From: Aurantimonas coralicida DSM 14790
GTDB lineage: Bacteria > Pseudomonadota > Alphaproteobacteria > Rhizobiales > Rhizobiaceae
NCBI RefSeq assembly: GCF_000421645.1
Contig: NZ_ATXK01000001.1
Location: 930,001-994,000 of the forward strand
DNA: 64,000 bases
Reading direction: 5' to 3'
Part shown: positions 47,005 to 56,571 of the stretch, piece by piece
Numbering within the stretch: the first letter of the stretch is position 1
Layout of the letters: each line of letters opens with the position of its first letter
The notes under the pieces: generated by a model
Told to the model about the DNA's origin: nothing
What the model saw: the letters and a program-made list of their open reading frames with translations, nothing else
The model's database searches: none
Made by a program: the position numbers and the translations under genes

Positions 47005-47802
47005 TCAGCCGATCGGGTGACGCGGCGCGAACCTATCGCGCAGAATCCCGAGGAGAAAGGCTGGATTGCCCAGAATGTAGCGCCGCCACAACCGCGCCGG
47101 CTCGAGCGCCAGACGCCACACCCATTCCATGCGCAACCGCCGCACGAGCGCCGGGGCGCGCGACACGTTTCCGGCGTAGAAGTCGAACAGCGCACCGACC
47201 CCGACGAACAGGCGACCGTGCCGCGAATTCAATGTGTTGACCAGGAAGAGCTCCTGCGCCGGCACGCCCATCGCCACCAGCACGATGTCCGCATCCGCAT
47301 GCTCGAGCGCGGTCAGGACGACGGCCTGTCCCGCCGCATCGAAATAGCCGTCGGAGATGGTCACATAATCGTGGCGGGGCGCGATCTCGCCGAATCGCCC
47401 TGCCGCGCGTTCGGCAACGCCCGGCGCGCCACCGATTAGCGCCACCCGCAGCGGTCGATCCAGCGCTGACAGAAGCCGCGGGACGAAGTCGGTGCCGTTG
47501 AGGTTTTCGCGAAAGCGCGCGCCGTAGAGAAGCCGCGCGGCGATGTCGACGCCGATCCCGTCCGGCAGCACCAGACAGGCGGCCAGCGCCTTCCAGTAGT
47601 CAGGCTTCGCGCGCACCAGATTGACGCAATGGGCGTTGAGGAAGGCAATCCGCGTCGGCCCGCTCTCGCTGCTCAAGGCCGCGTCCAGCCGGCGAATGGC
47701 GTCCGCTCCGGTGATATCTGCCACCGCGATCCCGGCGATCCGGCGCTCGGGCATCGCCGCCTGCGGGGATGCCTCTTGGGGCAGGTGCTGTCCGCCGTCC
47801 AT
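47005..47802 (-). CDS. WecG/TagA/CpsF family glycosyltransferase
   Basis: 265-residue GT26 enzyme. Conserved FLNAHCVNLVRAK, LPDGIGVDIAARLLYG with LNGTDFVPRLL, and VAMGVPAQELFL are present. WecG/TagA add a ManNAc-type sugar to an undecaprenyl-pyrophosphate-linked acceptor as an early step. ATG 47802 overlaps the stop of the GT4 gene as ATGA, which fixes the start despite an open frame further upstream. The next gene, DUF6492, follows after 27 bases. Confidence 0.88.
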   Translation of the reverse strand: MDGGQHLPQEASPQAAMPERRIAGIAVADITGADAIRRLDAALSSESGPTRIAFLNAHCVNLVRAKPDYWKALAACLVLPDGIGVDIAARLLYGARFRENLNGTDFVPRLLSALDRPLRVALIGGAPGVAERAAGRFGEIAPRHDYVTISDGYFDAAGQAVVLTALEHADADIVLVAMGVPAQELFLVNTLNSRHGRLFVGVGALFDFYAGNVSRAPALVRRLRMEWVWRLALEPARLWRRYILGNPAFLLGILRDRFAPRHPIG

Positions 47803-49055
47803 CAGGCCGGATCCCGGCCGGCCAGGGCGACCGGCCCGGCTTCGTCGGCCACGCGCGCAGTGTCCCGCTGCCCCGTGCAATCTGCCTGGCGGGTCAATGC
47901 CGTGCGCAGCATATCGAGACCGGCGGCGATGCCGGCATCCAGCGCGGCGGTCTGCGACCGCACGAAGTCGGCGCCATCCATGCGCACGGTCTCCCCGGCG
48001 CGCTCGGCTGCCACCAGCTCGACCAGCCGGTCGGCGAAATCCTGCGGATCGTCGGCGGTGCGGACATTTGCCGGCACGGCACCGACCCCGCGCAGCGCCT
48101 GCGGTGTCGCGACGGCCGGCATGCCCTCCTCGAAGGTCTCGATGGTCTTGAGCTGGATGCCGGTGCCGCCCCTCGTCGCCAGCGCCAGCACCCGCGAGGC
48201 GCCGACGAAGGCCTGTGCGTCAGCGACCCGGCCGAGGAAGGAGACGTTGCCGGGCAGCGCCGGCGGCGTGCCGTCGAAGTTGCCGGCGATGGCGACGCGG
48301 ATGTCGGACGGCAGGCGCGGCACGACATGCGCCAGGAACCAGTCGAGACCGACGCGGTTGGGCGCCCAACTCCAGGTGCCGATCAGCCCGACGTCATGGG
48401 TCCGCACGCCGTCGTCGACACGAGGCGAGCGTCCCGTCGTCAGGGCCAGCGGCCGGCAACGGGCGGTTCCGGCGAGACCCAGCGCGGCGAGATCCTCCTC
48501 GCTCAGCGTGTGGATGACCGCCGCATCGCGGCAGATGCGGTGTTCGACCCGGCGCAAGAGCGCGGCCTCGCGGGCATAGAGCGCCCGCGTGTGGAGACGA
48601 CCGGCATTGCGGGCATTCTCGGCGGCCGAGCGATGCTCGACATTGTGGGCGATGAAGATCGACGGCTTGTCCCGCGCCAGAAACGGATAGGCAGCGGGCA
48701 TCTGCACCGAGCTCAGCACGTAGCCGTCCACCGGGCCGGCCTCGGCCAGCCGCGCGCGCAGCCCGTCCCGCGTCAGCCCGGCCACCTTGGCGGCCGACAC
48801 CGGCAGGTTGCGCAGCGTCGCGGCGCCCACCCAGCCGATCTTCTGCGACAGCGACGCAGCGGCGTTCTCGATGGCCAGTTCGCCGAGACAGATCTCGTCC
48901 GCGCCCGGCTGCCGGCTGCCGGGCCGGCGAAAGCCCGCGAAGCTCAGCCGCACGCCCTGCCGCCGGTAGGACTGCGCGATCGCGTGATTGGCGATCTCGA
49001 ATCCGGTCGACGGCCGGCCGTCCGGCAGCAGCGAGGAGAGAAACAGAAGATGCAT
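47802..49055 (-). CDS. Glycosyltransferase family 4 (GT-B fold)
   Basis: 417-residue GT-B glycosyltransferase. The N-terminal domain starts MHLLFLSSLLPDGRPSTGFE and holds the SIFIAHNVEHR acceptor-side block; the C-terminal nucleotide-sugar domain has GTWSWAPNRVGLDWFL and the retaining-enzyme motif GGTGIQLKTIETFEEGMP with its Glu. ATG 49055 starts directly at the first strand, so an in-frame ATG 45 bases upstream is not used. First gene of the minus-strand GT4-WecG-DUF6492 run; it shares a 211-base divergent region with the GT2 gene. Confidence 0.88.
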   Translation of the reverse strand: MHLLFLSSLLPDGRPSTGFEIANHAIAQSYRRQGVRLSFAGFRRPGSRQPGADEICLGELAIENAAASLSQKIGWVGAATLRNLPVSAAKVAGLTRDGLRARLAEAGPVDGYVLSSVQMPAAYPFLARDKPSIFIAHNVEHRSAAENARNAGRLHTRALYAREAALLRRVEHRICRDAAVIHTLSEEDLAALGLAGTARCRPLALTTGRSPRVDDGVRTHDVGLIGTWSWAPNRVGLDWFLAHVVPRLPSDIRVAIAGNFDGTPPALPGNVSFLGRVADAQAFVGASRVLALATRGGTGIQLKTIETFEEGMPAVATPQALRGVGAVPANVRTADDPQDFADRLVELVAAERAGETVRMDGADFVRSQTAALDAGIAAGLDMLRTALTRQADCTGQRDTARVADEAGPVALAGRDPA

Positions 49056-49266
49056 CCGACAAACCAGGGGTGTGCGCTGCAAGGAGCGGAATGCTGGCAC
49101 GGAAGGATTGAAGGAATATCAATCCGCCGGATCAAACCCGGCAGGTTCGTGCCGAAAACGAGGATTTCCCGGCACGGCGGCGCGCGATCTGAGGGAAATC
49201 GATCCTTTCTTCACCTTTCTCTGGTCTGCTCGCGCCGAACCGCGGACAATCGCCCGAGCGAGATCG

Positions 49267-50247
49267 ATGACCGACGCCATCACCATCGCATGTGAATCGC
49301 CCGGCCTCGATGGCGACGCCTTCGCGATCGTCGTCACCCTTCCGACCTTCCGCCGGCCCGAGCACCTCCTGAAGACGCTCGCCTCCCTGGCCGCGCAGCG
49401 GACCACCCGTCCCTTCGCCGTGATCGTCATGGAGAACGATGCCGAGGGCCGTGCCGGGCTCGATGCCGCCCGCCCGCTGTTTGCCGACGGTCAGCTGAAC
49501 GGTCTGGTCCTGATCGCCCATGAACGTGGCAATTGCGCCGCCTACAATGCCGGCTGGCAGACCGCCCTGACGCGGTTTCCGGCGATGCGCCATCTTCTGG
49601 TCATCGACGACGACGAGATCGCCGATCCGGACTGGATCGACCGTCTCGTGGCAACCTCCGACAGGCTCGATGTCGATATCGTCGGCGGGCCGCAGGTGCC
49701 GGTCTTCGAGGACGGGGCCAGCACCCGCTACGCGCGCCATCCCGTCTTCACGCCGCATTACAGCGAGACCGGGGCCGTCCCGATCCTCTATTCCTCGGGC
49801 AATGTCGCGATCCGCCGCAAGGTGCTCGAGACGATCGGCGCACCCTTTCTCGACACAGCCTTCAACTTCATCGGCGGCGGTGACAGCGACTTCTATACGC
49901 GGTGCCGACAGCGCGGCTTTTCCTTCGGATGGTGTGCCGAGGCGCCGGTTCTGGAGACGACGCCAGCGCGCCGCACCGAGTTTTCGTGGCTGAACGCCCG
50001 CGGCCTGCGCAATGGCGCCATATCCTCGATCATCGAGCGCCGGCAGACCGCGGGCCGTCGCAACGGGCTGCGCCGCGTTGCCAAGAGCGCCGCGCTGCTG
50101 GCGGCCTCGCCGCTGCGCTCGGCAGGGCTGGCCCTGCGCACGCGCTCGCCGGTGATCGGGCTTTATCACATGCAGGTCGCCATCGGCCGGCTGATGGCGG
50201 AATTCGGATGGGTGAATGAGCAATATCGCCGTCCAGAACAGAACTGA
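49267..50247 (+). CDS. Glycosyltransferase family 2
   Basis: 326-residue GT-A enzyme. The opening motif VTLPTFRRPEHLLKTLASL, ENDAEG, and the DxD-type HLLVIDDDEIADPDW near residue 120 are typical of GT2 transferases; GGGDSDFYTR supplies the catalytic-base (ED) region. It should add a sugar from a nucleotide donor to the lipid-linked repeat unit at the inner membrane. The C-terminal 60 residues are basic and hydrophobic and may dock at the membrane. Its 3' end overlaps the Wzy-like gene by 32 bases, so translation is likely coupled. Confidence 0.88.
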   Translation: MTDAITIACESPGLDGDAFAIVVTLPTFRRPEHLLKTLASLAAQRTTRPFAVIVMENDAEGRAGLDAARPLFADGQLNGLVLIAHERGNCAAYNAGWQTALTRFPAMRHLLVIDDDEIADPDWIDRLVATSDRLDVDIVGGPQVPVFEDGASTRYARHPVFTPHYSETGAVPILYSSGNVAIRRKVLETIGAPFLDTAFNFIGGGDSDFYTRCRQRGFSFGWCAEAPVLETTPARRTEFSWLNARGLRNGAISSIIERRQTAGRRNGLRRVAKSAALLAASPLRSAGLALRTRSPVIGLYHMQVAIGRLMAEFGWVNEQYRRPEQN

Positions 50248-51520
50248 CTTTCGCTCCTTCGGCGACACCCAGTGGTGGACGGATACCGTCCGCATGCTGC
50301 TGGGTGCCGGGATCTTTACGGCGCTGCTGGTCACCGTCACGCCCTTTGCCGTCACCTTCACCGGCGATCAGGACGCCGGCAGCCTGGCCAACCAGCTGGG
50401 CTACGCCTCCATGGCGCTGGTCGTCTTCGCCGGCCACGCCCTCCTCACCGACCGCACGACGCTGCTGGCGCTGGCCCGCCCCATGTGGCTCATCATGGCG
50501 GCGTGGCTGCTCGTCAGCGCCCTGTGGGCGGACAGTCCGGAAAACGCCCTGCGCGGCGCCGCCTTCACGCTGCTGGCGATGGCGACCGTCAGCGCCATCC
50601 TGTGCTTCCCCAAGGATGTACGCGCCTTCCGCACCGCGCTGACGCTTGCCATGCTGGCCGTGCTGGCGCTGTCCTATTTCGGCGTCATCGCCATGCCGGG
50701 CCTTGCCCTGCACGACGGCTCGGGCTCGGAGCCCCAGCATGCGGGCTTGTGGCGCGGCGCCTATTCCCACAAGAACGTCGCCGGCGCGGTGTTCGCCGTG
50801 GTGTTCTTCTGCGGTGTCTATCTGTTTCGCTGCGGCCAGCGCTGGTCCGGTTTCGCCATTGCGCTTCTGGCCGCCTTCTTCGTTCTGAAGACCGGCTCCA
50901 AGACGTCGATCACGCTGCTGCCCGTGGTCGCCGCCATCGTCATCCTCGGGTCTCTCACCGGCCGCTGGCTGCTGACCATCGGCATCGCCCTGACCTTGAC
51001 CGTCATGGCGTTCCTGACGATCGGCACGGTCCTGTCGCCGCTGTTCGACCAGATCGTCCAGGCGGTGGTGCCGGGCACCACCTTCACCGGCCGCATGGAT
51101 CTGTGGCGCTTTGCCTTGGAAGTCTTCGAAGGGCATGAATGGACCGGCTTCGGCCTCAACGCCTTCTGGCAGAGCCAGGTCGTCTACGGCACCGAGCGCA
51201 ATTTCGAACTGTCCTGGGATCCGCGCGGCAGCCCCAATGCCCATAATGGCTATCTCGACATCGCCATCTCGATGGGCCTGCCCGGCCTCGTCCTCGCCGT
51301 GATCGTGCTGGTCGTCCTGCCCCTGTGGGATTTCACCCGTGTCGGACGCGATCGCGAGAGCCAGCGGCTCGGCCAGCTCTTCCTGATGGTCCTGGCCTAT
51401 CTGCTGCTGAACGCGTTTCTGGAGAGCTTCCTGTTCGACCGGGCGAACCCGATCTGGATGGCAGTCTGTTTCGCGGTCATCGGCCTGCGGCTTTTGTCAC
51501 GTCACTCGGTCAGGGCGTAG
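50216..51520 (+). CDS. Wzy/O-antigen ligase family membrane protein
   Basis: 434-residue polytopic protein with about ten hydrophobic segments and a Wzy_C domain, including GSKTSITLLP and a long periplasmic loop (about residues 285-350 with TGRMDLWRFALEVFEGHEWTGFG). In this Wzx/Wzz context polymerisation of repeat units (Wzy) is the likely job. ATG 50216 lies inside the GT2 gene. Its stop overlaps the stop region of the convergent acyltransferase gene by 11 bases. It shares the fold but little visible sequence with the copy at 6.1 kb. Confidence 0.85.
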   Translation: MSNIAVQNRTDFRSFGDTQWWTDTVRMLLGAGIFTALLVTVTPFAVTFTGDQDAGSLANQLGYASMALVVFAGHALLTDRTTLLALARPMWLIMAAWLLVSALWADSPENALRGAAFTLLAMATVSAILCFPKDVRAFRTALTLAMLAVLALSYFGVIAMPGLALHDGSGSEPQHAGLWRGAYSHKNVAGAVFAVVFFCGVYLFRCGQRWSGFAIALLAAFFVLKTGSKTSITLLPVVAAIVILGSLTGRWLLTIGIALTLTVMAFLTIGTVLSPLFDQIVQAVVPGTTFTGRMDLWRFALEVFEGHEWTGFGLNAFWQSQVVYGTERNFELSWDPRGSPNAHNGYLDIAISMGLPGLVLAVIVLVVLPLWDFTRVGRDRESQRLGQLFLMVLAYLLLNAFLESFLFDRANPIWMAVCFAVIGLRLLSRHSVRA

Positions 51521-52718
51521 AGCCGTCCGCGACAGGCTTGTCTGCCGGATGTCCGGAGACCGGAGCAGGCTTGCGTGACAGGCGCTTCTGGCCATAGGCC
51601 ATGCCCGGTCGCTCGATGAGCCGCCAGGTGATCGCGCTCATGACGATCGTGCCGGCCAGGATGATCGCCAGCGCCGTCAGCGACTGCCATTCCGTGCTGC
51701 CCATCAGGCGCTTGCCGTCCGCCGCCGCCGAGAAGATCGGCCAGCCGGTCCTCTCGCCGAGAACTGTCGCGACGTTCTCGGTGCGCGAGATGACGAAGGC
51801 GTGGGTCATGTAGACCGAGTAGGAGATCGCCCCGAGAAAGGCGATCGGCCCGGCCTTCAGGAGGCGGCTCACCGCGCCGCCCTCATGGCCGAAGACATAG
51901 ATCGCGAAGGCGAAGACCAGGGGCGCGGCCACCGACAGCACCGATCCGCCAAGTTCGCTGACGAAGACCACGACCAGCAGGACGCAGGCGAGCTCGGCCA
52001 GCGTCCAGGCGGTGCCCCCGACGGCCACCCGCCCCCCGGCCCGTGGCCAGATCACCAGCCGCAGGACGGCGCCGAGCGAGAAGCCGGCGAGACAGCGCAG
52101 CCAGCCGAAGCGAACCGTCGTGTCCATCGTGCCCTCGACCAGCGCGATGACGACGAGCCCGCCGACGATGGTCACCGCCATCAGCGGCAGCATTGCGCGC
52201 GGCGCGCGGATGACCATGAGCGCGAACAGGCCATAGGCCAGAAGCTCGGCCGAGATGCTCCAGCTCGGATAGTTCCAGCCGAGCGAATCCACGGTGCCGA
52301 AGGAATGGCTCATCAGGAGATTGTGGACGAGGGCCACCACCGAATTGCCGCCGACGAAGGCCTCCGACGGGCCCCGGGTCACCAGCATCAGGCACTCGAA
52401 GGCGACGAACAGCGCCAGCATGAAGAGATGCAGCGGATAGACCCGGAACAGCCGCAAGCCGAAGAAGCGGCCGAAATTTTGCTCCCCGCGCAGCCGGTCG
52501 TAAAAGGCGTGGGCAATGACGAAGCCCGACAGGACGAAGAAGAAGTCGACGAAGAGATAGCCGTGCCGGAAGAAGGCGGTCTCGTGGACGATGCCGGCGA
52601 CCGGGGCGTGGAACAGGACGACCAGCAGCGCGCAGATACCGCGCCAGCCATCCAGCGCTTCGAACCGCGCCGGCTGGCTGCGATCCTGAACGGCGGCCTC
52701 GCGCTGTTCGTCGTGCAT
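51510..52718 (-). CDS. Acyltransferase 3 family membrane protein
   Basis: 402-residue polytopic acyltransferase 3 (OafA/NodX type) with about ten hydrophobic segments. The N-terminal motif LDGWRGICALLVVLFH holds the catalytic His region, GYLFVDFFFVLSGFVIAHAF and SWSISAELLAY follow. Such enzymes O-acetylate or otherwise acylate extracellular polysaccharide. Position at the edge of the locus supports modification of the polymer made here. The gene converges with the Wzy-like gene with an 11-base overlap. Confidence 0.9.
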   Translation of the reverse strand: MHDEQREAAVQDRSQPARFEALDGWRGICALLVVLFHAPVAGIVHETAFFRHGYLFVDFFFVLSGFVIAHAFYDRLRGEQNFGRFFGLRLFRVYPLHLFMLALFVAFECLMLVTRGPSEAFVGGNSVVALVHNLLMSHSFGTVDSLGWNYPSWSISAELLAYGLFALMVIRAPRAMLPLMAVTIVGGLVVIALVEGTMDTTVRFGWLRCLAGFSLGAVLRLVIWPRAGGRVAVGGTAWTLAELACVLLVVVFVSELGGSVLSVAAPLVFAFAIYVFGHEGGAVSRLLKAGPIAFLGAISYSVYMTHAFVISRTENVATVLGERTGWPIFSAAADGKRLMGSTEWQSLTALAIILAGTIVMSAITWRLIERPGMAYGQKRLSRKPAPVSGHPADKPVADGSTP

Positions 52719-52927
52719 GGCAATCCCCCCGGATGCCCGCGCCGATCGGCGGCGCCGTCGGCTCTCGCGGTCGTTGGACCGGGCCAGATTGGGCCAGAAA
52801 CGTTAAGCTTTTGGTCATGCCTCGGTGCAGGGCGCGGCGATGCGCCGGATGTCGGGCCGAGATGCCGTTGCGGTCGGTGCCGGCGCGCCCTAGGTTCCGC
52901 GCTGCCAACACGGAAAGAACCCTTCGC

Positions 52928-53395
52928 ATGACCGACCGCCTGCGCCTCCTCGCCGTCGACACCGACGACCTGGCGATCATCTCAGCCTATTGCCAGGACG
53001 CGGTGGTCAAGCCGAAGGACTGCCAGCACCGGGCCGCCGCCGGCCAGTTCATCGTCGAGATGAACCGCTTCGTCTGGGAGACCTCGCAGGGCGTGTCCCG
53101 CTTCCGCCTGTTCAAGAAGGCCGAATATGAGCGCCGCCGCGCGGTGCTGCATTTCGACCGGGTCACCGAGGTCAAGCATACCGGCCTCGCGCCCGCCTCC
53201 GACGACGTGCTCGTCCTCCTCGCCATCCGCTTCACTGTGACGGAAGCGCCCTCGGGGATTGTCGAGCTTGTCTTCGCCGGCGGCTCCGCGATAAGGCTGA
53301 CCGTCGAGGTGATCGAGGCGCAGCTCGCCGATATCGGCGGCTCCTGGAGCACCGGGTCGAAGCCGGACCACAACCGGCCAGACCGGATCAGCTGA
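52928..53395 (+). CDS. DUF2948 family protein
   Basis: 155-residue DUF2948 protein, function unknown, commonly found upstream of hisD in alphaproteobacteria. Family features include LRLLAVDTDDLAIISAYCQDA, RFVWE, and FRLFKKAEYERRRAVLHFDRV. No catalytic motif or signal peptide, so cytoplasmic. ATG 52928 begins directly at the conserved region; a longer open frame upstream shows no family similarity. It is the first gene of a DUF2948-hisD-UPF0262-phosphatase run. The usual upstream neighbour murA is absent and the previous gene is on the opposite strand. Confidence 0.88.
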   Translation: MTDRLRLLAVDTDDLAIISAYCQDAVVKPKDCQHRAAAGQFIVEMNRFVWETSQGVSRFRLFKKAEYERRRAVLHFDRVTEVKHTGLAPASDDVLVLLAIRFTVTEAPSGIVELVFAGGSAIRLTVEVIEAQLADIGGSWSTGSKPDHNRPDRIS

Positions 53396-53486
53396 CGGCC
53401 GCATGGCTGGCGCGCCCTGCCGCAAGGCAGGTGGAACCGCGACGGCCCGACGGCGTCCGACGAGAGTGACGGAAGGGGTTCGCAGA

Positions 53487-54779
53487 GTGCCGTCGAGGCT
53501 CAATACCGACGATTCCGGTTTCGAGGCGGAGTTTCGCGCTCTGCTCGGCGCCAAGCGCGAGCAGGCGGACGACGTCGATTCCGCGGTCCGCCACATCATC
53601 GCGCGGGTGCGCGAAGAGGGCGACGCCGCCCTGATCGATCTGACGCGCCAGTTCGACGGGCTCGACCTGACACCCGAAGTGCTGCGGGTCGGCCAGGACG
53701 AGATCGACGCCGCCCATGCCGCGACGCCCGACGAGACGCTGGCGGCGCTGACCACGGCCCATGATCGCATCTCCAGCCACCATGCCCGGCAGATGCCCAA
53801 GGATGACCGCTATGTCGACGCGATCGGCGTCGAGCTGGGCAGTCGCTGGACGGCGGTGGATTCGGTCGGCCTCTACGTTCCCGGCGGTCAGGCGAGCTAC
53901 CCCTCTTCCGTGCTGATGAACGCCGTGCCGGCGAAGGTCGCAGGCGTCGAGCGCATCGCCATGACGGTGCCCGCCATGCGCGGCGTCCTCAACCCGCTGG
54001 TCCTTGCCGCGGCGAAGATCTGCGGCGTCAGCGAAATCTACCGGCTGGGCGGAGCGCAGGCCGTGGCGGCGTTTGCCTACGGCACCGAGACCATCGCGCC
54101 CGTCGCCAAGATCGTCGGTCCGGGCAACGCCTTCGTGGCTGCCGCCAAGCGGCAGGTCTTCGGCACGGTCGGCATCGACATGATCGCCGGCCCGTCGGAA
54201 ATCCTCGTCATCGCCGACGGCCGGAACGATCCGGACTGGATCGCCGCCGATCTGCTCAGCCAGGCCGAGCATGATGCCGCCGCCCAGTCGATCCTGATCA
54301 CCGACGACGCGGACTTTGCCGACGCGGTCGAGGCCGCCGTCGAGCGGCAGCTCAAGACCCTGTCGCGCGGTACGACGGCGGCCGCGAGCTGGCGCGACCA
54401 CGGCGCCATCATCCTCGTCGGCTCGCTCGACGAGGCCCCGGCCCTGTCCGACCGGATCGCGCCGGAGCATCTGGAACTGGCAGTCGACGATCCCGAAGCC
54501 CTGTTCGCCAGGCTGCGCCACGCCGGCGCGGTCTTCCTCGGCCGGCATACGCCGGAAGTGATCGGCGACTATGTCGGCGGCTCGAACCATGTTCTGCCGA
54601 CCGCCCGCTCGGCGCGCTTCTCCTCCGGCCTGTCGGTGCTCGACTTCGTCAAGCGCACGTCGATCCTCAAGCTCGGCCCGGACCAGTTGCGCGAGCTCGG
54701 CCCGGCGGCGATCGAACTCGCCCGCGTCGAAGGGCTCGACGCCCATGGCCGGTCGGTCGCGATCCGGCTGAACCTTTGA
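53487..54779 (+). CDS. hisD: Histidinol dehydrogenase
   Basis: 430-residue enzyme for the last two steps of histidine synthesis, oxidising L-histidinol to histidine with two NAD+. Conserved [18 protein letters not shown] near residue 130, [47 protein letters not shown] and [13 protein letters not shown] carry the zinc and active-site residues. I chose GTG 53487: GGAAGGGG lies 8 bases upstream and the length is then the family's usual 430, whereas ATG 53403 adds a basic, unconserved 28 residues. Second gene of the cluster. Confidence 0.96.
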   Translation: MPSRLNTDDSGFEAEFRALLGAKREQADDVDSAVRHIIARVREEGDAALIDLTRQFDGLDLTPEVLRVGQDEIDAAHAATPDETLAALTTAHDRISSHHARQMPKDDRYVDAIGVELGSRWTAVDSVGLYVPGGQASYPSSVLMNAVPAKVAGVERIAMTVPAMRGVLNPLVLAAAKICGVSEIYRLGGAQAVAAFAYGTETIAPVAKIVGPGNAFVAAAKRQVFGTVGIDMIAGPSEILVIADGRNDPDWIAADLLSQAEHDAAAQSILITDDADFADAVEAAVERQLKTLSRGTTAAASWRDHGAIILVGSLDEAPALSDRIAPEHLELAVDDPEALFARLRHAGAVFLGRHTPEVIGDYVGGSNHVLPTARSARFSSGLSVLDFVKRTSILKLGPDQLRELGPAAIELARVEGLDAHGRSVAIRLNL

Positions 54780-54786
54780 GGATGGC

Positions 54787-55275
54787 ATGAGCGAAGCGGA
54801 CGGCACGGGCGATGGCCATCTGATCGACGTCGAGCTCGACGACACGATCGGCCGGGCGACGCCCGACGTCGAGCACGAGCGTGCCGTGGCGATCTTCGAC
54901 CTGATCGAAGAGAACGTCTTCAATCCGGTTGGCGCGCCTCAGGGCGGCCGCTTCAAGCTGAAGCTCTCCCTGGCCGACAAGCGTCTGGTCTTCGACATCC
55001 GCGACGAGAACGATGCGCCGCTGGTCGCCCATATCCTGTCGCTGACCCCGTTTCGCCGGGTCATCAAGGACTATTTCCTGATCTGCGACAGTTATTACGA
55101 GGCGATCCGCTCGGCCACGCCCCAGCATATCGAGGCCATCGACATGGGCCGGCGCGGGATTCACAATGACGGCTCCCAGACCCTCATGGAACGGCTGAAG
55201 GGCAAGATCGACGTCGATCTGGATACGGCGCGGCGGCTGTTCACCCTTATCTGCGTTCTCCACTGGCGGAGCTGA
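54787..55275 (+). CDS. UPF0262 family protein
   Basis: 162-residue UPF0262 protein, cytoplasmic, function unknown. Recognised by [46 protein letters not shown] and GIHNDGS. It follows hisD by 7 bases and precedes a low-molecular-weight phosphatase, the order conserved in rhizobia. This conserved context is the only functional hint. Confidence 0.93.
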   Translation: MSEADGTGDGHLIDVELDDTIGRATPDVEHERAVAIFDLIEENVFNPVGAPQGGRFKLKLSLADKRLVFDIRDENDAPLVAHILSLTPFRRVIKDYFLICDSYYEAIRSATPQHIEAIDMGRRGIHNDGSQTLMERLKGKIDVDLDTARRLFTLICVLHWRS

Positions 55276-55375
55276 CCCCGGCCATGGCGTGGCGAGTGAC
55301 GGCATCGGGGCGAGATCGGGATGCGGGGTCCGGTGGGACCCGGCACCGTTCCGCTTTTGCCGGGAGGCCCTGCCC

Positions 55376-55855
55376 ATGAGCCCGGCCGGCGAAGGCGGCG
55401 ACAAACGGCGCATTTCCTCGGTGCTGTTCGTCTGCGGCATGAACGCGATCCGCTCGCCCATGGCCGAGGCGCTGGCGCGCTCACTGCTTCCCCAGTCGGT
55501 TTATGTCGCCTCCGCGGGCGTGCGCGACGGACAGCGTGACCCGTTCGTCGACAGCGTCCTGGCGGAAAAGGGGCTCAGCCTCGGCGATCGGCGGCCGCAG
55601 CGGCTGGAGGATCTCGAGGACAGCTATTTCGACCTGATCGTCACCATGGCGCCGGAAGCCCATCACGCGGTCCTCGACGCCACCGGCACAGCCTCGGTGG
55701 ATGTCGAGTTCTGGCCGATGCCCGACCCGTCGGTCGCCACCGGCAGCCGCGAGCAGATCCTGGAAGCCTATCGCGCCGTGTGCAGCCGTATCGACGACCA
55801 CATCCGCAAGCGCCTGCTGCAGGATCAGGCGACGCCAGCCGCACCGAAGGACTGA
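55376..55855 (+). CDS. Low molecular weight protein-tyrosine-phosphatase-like protein
   Basis: 159-residue LMW phosphatase/arsenate-reductase-fold protein. The P-loop CX5R is VCGMNAIRSPMAEA near residues 18-31, and the general-acid Asp is in WPMPDPS. Either phosphotyrosine phosphatase or arsenate reductase activity is possible; family members in this position are annotated both ways. ATG 55376 has GGGAGG 9 bases upstream. Last gene of the run. The infA gene that usually follows in rhizobia is missing; the next gene converges from the other strand. Confidence 0.9.
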   Translation: MSPAGEGGDKRRISSVLFVCGMNAIRSPMAEALARSLLPQSVYVASAGVRDGQRDPFVDSVLAEKGLSLGDRRPQRLEDLEDSYFDLIVTMAPEAHHAVLDATGTASVDVEFWPMPDPSVATGSREQILEAYRAVCSRIDDHIRKRLLQDQATPAAPKD

Positions 55856-55890
55856 CGCGGACCGCGGCCGAACGCCGGAGGCGCCCTGCC

Positions 55891-56571
55891 CTATTCGGCT
55901 AGTGCGGCGATTTCGGCCTTCAATTCGTCGAGCCCGACACCCTTTTCCGACGATGTCGAGAGAATCCGCGGAAACGCCGCCGGGTGCCGCTTGATGCCGA
56001 GCGCCGTCGCCTCGATCAGCTTCGGCACGCCGGTCGCCTTGATCTTGTCGGTCTTGGTCAGGACGATCTGGTAGGAGACGGCCGCCTTGTCGAGCAGGCC
56101 CATGACCTCCTCGTCGTTCTTCTTGATCCCGTGCCGGGCATCGATCAGCAGGAAGACCCGCTTCAGGCTGGCGCGGCCCCGCAGATACGAGAAGACCAGC
56201 TTGGTCCAGGCGTCGACATGGTCCTTCGGGGCCTTGGCATAGCCATAGCCCGGCATGTCCACCACCGCGATCGGCGGCAGCTCGGCGGTCTCGCCGCCAT
56301 AGCCGTCCGGCACGAAGAAGTTCAGCTCCTGCGTCCGGCCCGGCGTATTCGAGGTGCGCGCCAGGCCCTTCTGGGCGAGAAGCGCATTGATCAGCGACGA
56401 CTTGCCGACATTGGAGCGACCGGCGAAGGCGATCTCGGGCGGGCCTTCCGGCGGCAGGAACTTCATCGCCGGGACACCGCGCACGAAGACCCAGGGCTGG
56501 CCGAAGAAATGCGCGGCGGCCGGCGGCGGCGGCGTGTTGGCGTCGTCGGTCATGTCCTGATCCATCGTCAT
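55891..56571 (-). CDS. ysxC: Ribosome biogenesis GTP-binding protein YsxC/EngB
   Basis: 226-residue essential GTPase needed for assembly of the 50S ribosomal subunit. G1 [16 protein letters not shown]2/[15 protein letters not shown]3 [14 protein letters not shown] and G4 [10 protein letters not shown] are all present. ATG 56571 overlaps the stop of the acetyltransferase gene as ATGA, which decides the start over ATG 56565. Usually yidC directly precedes this gene in rhizobia; here an acetyltransferase gene stands between them. Alternative names engB, yihA. Confidence 0.95.
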   Translation of the reverse strand: MTMDQDMTDDANTPPPPAAAHFFGQPWVFVRGVPAMKFLPPEGPPEIAFAGRSNVGKSSLINALLAQKGLARTSNTPGRTQELNFFVPDGYGGETAELPPIAVVDMPGYGYAKAPKDHVDAWTKLVFSYLRGRASLKRVFLLIDARHGIKKNDEEVMGLLDKAAVSYQIVLTKTDKIKATGVPKLIEATALGIKRHPAAFPRILSTSSEKGVGLDELKAEIAALAE

